Assembly: GCF_014205055.1 (NCBI RefSeq)
Contig: NZ_JACHMS010000001.1
Span: forward strand, 8,336,501-8,400,500
Direction: 5' to 3'
Source: Streptomyces luteogriseus
GTDB lineage: Bacteria; Actinomycetota; Actinomycetes; Streptomycetales; Streptomycetaceae
DNA length: 64,000 nucleotides
Part shown: piece by piece, positions 60,557-64,000 of the stretch
Layout of the letters: each line of letters starts with the position of its first letter
Position numbering within the stretch: the stretch's first letter is position 1
Made by a program: the position numbers and the translations under genes
Notes under the pieces: model-generated
The model's input: the letters and a program-made list of their open reading frames with translations, nothing else
What the model was told of the DNA's origin: nothing
The model's database searches: none

Positions 60557-61174
60557 GTGGGTAGGCCGAGAACGAACGACGAGGCCGTCAAAGAGCGGCT
60601 CGTGGTGTGTGCGACCGAGATGCTGGCGACGCGTCCGCGGGAGTCGGTGACGGTCCGTGCCGTGGCCGCAGCCGCCGAAACGTCGACAACGGCCGTGTAC
60701 TCCCTGTTCGGTGGCAAGGACGGGTTGATCGGCGCGGTGCGGGACAGAGCCGTCGCCGGGCTGTTCCAGGACGTGTCGGCGGTGCCGGCGTCCGAGGACC
60801 CGCTGGCCGATCTTTACGCGCTGGCCGTCGCCTACCGTCGTTGGGGGCGAGGTCACAGCCACCTGTACACGGTGCTGTTCGGCGGTGTGCAGTCCTTCGA
60901 CCCGTCGGGGGAAGTCGGAGTCGACGACCCGATCCGCCCGCTCCTCACGGCGATCGACCGCGCCGTGACCGCGTCCGTCCTCGCCGGTGAAGCGACATCG
61001 ATCGCCCTGTCGATGTGGGCGGCCATGCACGGACTCGTGACGCTGGAACTGGCCGGGGCCCTCGACGCGGCCACCGCGGAGGCCGCGTTCGGATCGACGA
61101 TGCACGCCGTCCTGCGCGGGTGGACGACCCCCGCGGTGTTCAGTGGCCTTCGCGGAGCCGAAGCCGCGTCATGA
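60557..61174 (+). CDS. TetR family regulator of the divergent hydrolase
   Basis: 205 residues from the GTG at 60557 (VGRPRTNDEAVKERLVVCATEML, a standard TetR start). HTH: RESVTVRAVAAAAETSTTAVYSLFGGKDGLIGAVRDRAV (about 28-66). The C-terminal half is a TetR_C-type ligand domain with AYRRWGRGHSHLYTVLFGG and SIALSMWAAMHGLVTLEL, the last typical of the WHG-containing class. It probably controls itself and the hydrolase through the repeat at 60509. Confidence 0.92.
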   Translation: MGRPRTNDEAVKERLVVCATEMLATRPRESVTVRAVAAAAETSTTAVYSLFGGKDGLIGAVRDRAVAGLFQDVSAVPASEDPLADLYALAVAYRRWGRGHSHLYTVLFGGVQSFDPSGEVGVDDPIRPLLTAIDRAVTASVLAGEATSIALSMWAAMHGLVTLELAGALDAATAEAAFGSTMHAVLRGWTTPAVFSGLRGAEAAS

Positions 61175-61216
61175 GGCGGCGGATGTTCACGCGCCCGTGC
61201 CCGATGCTCGGTTCCG

Positions 61217-61849
61217 TCAGGGGGTGCGGCGGATCAGGAGTACGTGGTCGGTGACTTCGGCGGTGCTTCCGTCCGGGCCGGTCGCGCTCCGGCGGGGTGC
61301 CTCGGCCCGCTCGACCGTCCATGTGTCCGGGTTCGGATCGATGCCGTCGGCGACCTCCCGCGGGCTCGGGTGGCGAAGGCCGGGATCCTGGTTCCAGGAC
61401 CAGGGCGCCGTCGATCCGTGGTCGACCACCAGCAACCGTCCGCCGGGCCGCAGCGCATGAGCGGCCGATCGCAGGACGGTCGACCGGTCCAGCCCGAAGG
61501 GGGTGTGCAGGTAGTGGGCGCAGACCAGGTCGAAGTCGCCGGACGGGAAGGACTCCTGCAGGTCGTGCCGCGCCGCGAGGACGCGGTCGCCCAGGGCGTG
61601 TGCCCGAGCGAGGGCGGTGAGCCGCTCGACCGCCACGGCCGAGATGTCCACCGCCGTGACACGCCACCCCTGCCCGGCGAGCCACAACGCGTCACCGCCC
61701 TCGCCGCATCCGAGGTCGAGAGCCTCGCCGGGCGGCAGGCCGAGGCCCGTCACCGTCTCGGTGAGGCGAGCGTTGGGGCGGGGGCCCTCGGCTGCGGGGC
61801 GGCCCGCGTAGACGTCGTCCCAGAAGGTGACCGCATCGGTGGTGCTCAT
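61217..61849 (-). CDS. SAM-dependent methyltransferase (class I)
   Basis: 210 residues from the ATG at 61849 (GGAGG upstream). Rossmann motif I is EALDLGCGEGGDALWLAGQGWRVTAVDIS (about 42-70). Also DLVCAHYLHTPFGLDRSTVLRSAAHALRPGGRLLVVDHG. The last third holds PDTWTVERAEAPRRSATGPDGSTAEVTDHVLLIRR. The layout FWDDVYAGR at the start is that of TehB/thiopurine-type small methyltransferases. Cytoplasmic. Stand-alone. Confidence 0.9.
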   Translation of the reverse strand: MSTTDAVTFWDDVYAGRPAAEGPRPNARLTETVTGLGLPPGEALDLGCGEGGDALWLAGQGWRVTAVDISAVAVERLTALARAHALGDRVLAARHDLQESFPSGDFDLVCAHYLHTPFGLDRSTVLRSAAHALRPGGRLLVVDHGSTAPWSWNQDPGLRHPSPREVADGIDPNPDTWTVERAEAPRRSATGPDGSTAEVTDHVLLIRRTP

Positions 61850-62094
61850 CAGGCCTCCATGTGTCGGTGTGCCCTCAGTCTTGCCAGGCCCCCTCCGGCT
61901 CGGCACGGAATGTTGCGGTTACGGCAACAGACCTCCGCGGTCGAGGAACGGCTGCGGCCCCGGCCGACGGGATGTCCGTCGGCCGGGGGCGTGCTGGGCG
62001 GCCGGCTCGTCACCGGGGGAGCGGGCGTGGTGCCGCCCCACCCCTCGGAGGTGCCGCCGTCATCGGGATCGGTACGAGTGCCCGGTGCGGGGCG

Positions 62095-62628
62095 TCAGTT
62101 CGCGAAGGGGACGGCGTCGGCGGGGTCGGCGTGCCAGTTCGTGGCGACGGGCCGGTCCACCGTGGCGGTCTCGGGGAGGGCGAGAGTGACGGCGTTGGTC
62201 TCGTCGCCCGCGACGGACAGGTGGAGGTAGTCGAACTCCTTGCCGAAATCGTTGTTCGTGGTCTTGGGGTTGACGCCGGCGTAGGCGGCGGTGGAGCCGG
62301 ACAGGGTGACCCTCTCGCTGACCGCGTGCTCGGCGGGCGCCACCTCGGTGTCGGCGGACGAGCCGAAGGACGCGGAGGGGTAGACGCCCTCCAGGTAGCA
62401 GGTGACGCCGGACTTGGCCTTGGCCGTGACGAGGTAGTAGCCGCCCGCCTGTGTCTTCAGGCTGACCTTGAAGCTCAGGTCCTTGGTTGCGCAGGCCCGC
62501 GCGGTGTTGCTTCGGCTGTCGGCCGGGGCCGTGGCCGTGGCAGTGCCGGCGGCGGTGGCGGTGACGGCCACCGCCGCGACTGCGGCCAGGGCGAGACGGG
62601 CGGAGGGGGCGGCAAAGCGCGAACGCAT
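62095..62628 (-). CDS. Secreted DUF4232-like protein
   Basis: 177 residues from the ATG at 62628 (GGAG upstream). Signal peptide about 1-33 (RFAAPSARLALAAVAAVAVTATAAGTATA). The mature part has the DUF4232 look: ACATKDLSFKVSLKTQAGGYYLVTAKAKSGVTCYLEGVYPSASFG with the two Cys expected to pair, then HAVSERVTLSGSTAAYAGV and YLHLSVAGDETNAVTLAL. A single beta-sandwich of unknown function on the cell surface or in the medium; this family is abundant in Streptomyces. Confidence 0.85.
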   Translation of the reverse strand: MRSRFAAPSARLALAAVAAVAVTATAAGTATATAPADSRSNTARACATKDLSFKVSLKTQAGGYYLVTAKAKSGVTCYLEGVYPSASFGSSADTEVAPAEHAVSERVTLSGSTAAYAGVNPKTTNNDFGKEFDYLHLSVAGDETNAVTLALPETATVDRPVATNWHADPADAVPFAN

Positions 62629-62849
62629 CGAGATCTCCAAGGTGCGAAGTGGACTGTCCAGCGAGCTGCTTGGACGACCTCAGCCTGTTCCGCGATCCGT
62701 CCCACTCGCCACGCCAGGCGGTCACTTCGGGACGCCGGAACGCTGAAACGGGCGCTGACCAGCACAGACACCGGCAGCCTGGAACGCCGCGCCGGGATGC
62801 GGAGCGTGTACGGGTCGGCTCGGCGCCCGTTCGCCGGCTCAGGGCGCGA

Positions 62850-64000
62850 TGCCCCCGAGGGCTGCCGGCTCCACTTCTTCTCCTGGTGGGCGGAGAAGGC
62901 CGGCCAGTTCAGACCGTCGGGGCGCGGGTTCACGCGTGTGGCGTACGGAGCGGGCGTGAAAGCCGGCTTGTAGAAGCAGCCCGTGCCGTACGAGGCGTCG
63001 AACGTGGGGCAGGAGGCCGCGATCGAGACCGGGGTGGGCTTCTTCCCGCTACGGACCCATGCGTCCAGCGCCGAGATGGAGTTGGCGTACTCGGACGTGC
63101 TCAGCCCGCTGTGCTCGTGCTCGTCGGTGAAGGTCTGCACGAGGTGCTTGTCGCGCTTGGCGCCGCGCAGGCCGGCCGGGTACGCGGCCTCGTGCTCGAC
63201 GAACGCCGTCGGGTCATCGATCGCGTGGAGGGTGAGGACGGGGACCGCGACCCTCCCGGTGATGTCGCTGTCGTAGGAGAGGTCCCGCATGGCTGTGGGG
63301 TCCGCGGAGAAGCGCTCGACGCCCGCGTTGAGGGCGGCGTCGTCATGGGAACCGGAGTAGACGACCCCCTTGTCGGAGAAGGGGTTCCGCCCGCCGAGCC
63401 GGTTGTGCACGATGTCGCGGAACGTGAACGTGGCGAACCTGAGGTGCGATTCAAGGGTCCGTTCCGGGATTTTGGTGACGGCGAGAATGTCGTCGAGGTT
63501 GCGCTGCTGCAGGGCGGTGCGCTCCTCGGGCAGCGAGGAGAAGCCGGTGCACTCCTGGAGCCGGGCGCGCAGGCCGGTCGTCGTCATCGTCGACCCCGCG
63601 CGCAGTCCCTCCCACAACGGATACTGCGCCTCTGGCGGCCGGGGATGGTTCCGGCAGTAGTACTGATGGACCACGCGCAGGTCCACCCGATAGTCGTAGC
63701 CGCGGGAGCCGCCGCCGAGGACGCCGTTGGTGAGCAGCGCGCCGTCATAGGGGCCGTGCTTCTCGGAGCCGTAGATCTCGATGGTCTTCGCGGCGACTGG
63801 CCGTGGATGTACGTCCGCTTCGGCTTGTGGAACTTCTCGACGAAGAGGCGGCGCAGGCTGTCCGTGTCGGCCGCAGCCATCCTGGTTCCGTAGCCGCCGC
63901 GGCGATAGGGCAGCCGCGGCAGGCGCGGAAAGTGCTGATACGGCAAGGGCGGCGGAGGCGACGGCGGGAAGCACGGACCTGAGGCGTCTGGTCCGGGAAG
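62850..64000 (-). pseudogene. Decayed secreted alpha/beta hydrolase, cut by the right window edge
   Basis: At the edge a signal peptide is visible in one frame (VLPAVASAALAVSALSAPAAAA, ending near 63905). The next segment reads in another frame (YRRGGYGTRMAAADTDSLRR, LFVEKFHKPKRTYIHGQS) and stops at about 63796, then the frame returns with AAKTIEIYGSEKHGPYDGAL. Intact relatives have WGGN between HGQS and AAKT, so the catalytic serine loop is broken, and roughly 100 residues before YRRGG are gone. The rest is good hydrolase sequence (GVYYSGSHDDAAL-like, VPVLTLHAIDDPTAFVEH with the Asp, HLVQTFTDEHEHSG with the His) but the frame then runs without a stop through 62475. Clearly non-functional. 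Confidence 0.8.

Noticed and set aside
62475..62849. C-terminal extension of the hydrolase frame through the DUF4232 gene start
   Set aside because: This part is Arg/Pro-rich out-of-frame translation that overlaps the signal peptide of the DUF4232 gene. It results from loss of the hydrolase stop codon.

Overview
The window is very GC-rich with strong third-position GC bias. It carries hallmark actinomycete families (DUF397 plus XRE/DUF5753 pairs, SpoIIE-type phosphatases with HATPase tails, roadblock/LC7 proteins, DUF574 methyltransferase, FurA-KatG, GH64, GH30), many GTG starts and many ATGA overlaps. This points to a Streptomyces or close-relative chromosome, probably an arm-proximal accessory region: genes are mostly single or in pairs, many are secreted or regulatory, and there are several decayed genes. 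No tRNA, rRNA, CRISPR array, intact insertion sequence or prophage was seen.

Layout. 1-2.6 kb: SMI1/KNR4 protein (cut by the left edge), GNAT acetyltransferase, small membrane protein divergent from an ECF41-type sigma factor. 2.6-3.4 kb: decayed DNA with a GH62 arabinofuranosidase remnant. 3.4-7.9 kb: aldehyde dehydrogenase, a PAS-PAS-GAF-PP2C-HATPase phosphatase and a VOC protein. 8.15-10.4 kb: a compact cluster of three roadblock/LC7-type proteins and one DUF4388-winged-helix protein, without the GTPase and kinase of a conservon. 10.5-17.7 kb: FAD monooxygenase, secreted lamin-tail protein, ferredoxin-NADP reductase with an iron-box-like site, a second multidomain phosphatase and a HEAT-like protein. 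17.8-20.8 kb: WhiJ-type module (RsbW-like ATPase, DUF397, XRE/DUF5753) and a DUF574 methyltransferase. 21-23.9 kb: molybdopterin oxidoreductase without Fe-S ligands plus a helix-bundle partner. 23.9-33.3 kb: GH1 glucosidase, TPR protein, CsbD, large secreted GH30 enzyme, long GAPDH. 33.4-38.2 kb: coiled-coil protein, furA-katG, exported carbonic anhydrase. 38.2-44.7 kb: Tat-exported six-hairpin enzyme, VanW protein, glycosyltransferase pair, YceI. 44.8-49.3 kb: MASE1 protein with a PP2C phosphatase, DUF817 and a PiT phosphate transporter. 50-52.2 kb: GH64 glucanase and a secreted aerolysin-like protein. 52.3-56 kb: ABC-2 permease remnant, 30-bp palindrome, Fic protein, membrane-anchored Mrr-like nuclease. 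56-64 kb: frameshifted HAD phosphatase, FAD oxidase/TetR and hydrolase/TetR divergent pairs, methyltransferase, DUF4232 protein and a decayed secreted alpha/beta hydrolase at the right edge.

Themes. (1) Polysaccharide use: GH30, GH64, GH1, a Tat-exported six-hairpin enzyme and a dead GH62. The six-hairpin and GH64 genes share the same 14-bp LacI-type operator TGAGAGCGCTCTCA, so they are probably one regulon although 10 kb apart. (2) Partner-switching regulation: three SpoIIE/PP2C phosphatases, two with their own HATPase module, one RsbW-like ATPase and one phosphatase next to a MASE1 sensor. (3) Redox and oxidative stress: furA-katG, FprA-like reductase, a cluster-less molybdopterin enzyme. 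(4) Local autoregulation: clear operator-like repeats lie in several divergent intergenic regions. The best candidate for an undescribed system is the roadblock/DUF4388 cluster at 8.15-10.4 kb. Second candidates are the Fic/Mrr-like stretch and the Fe-S-less molybdoenzyme.
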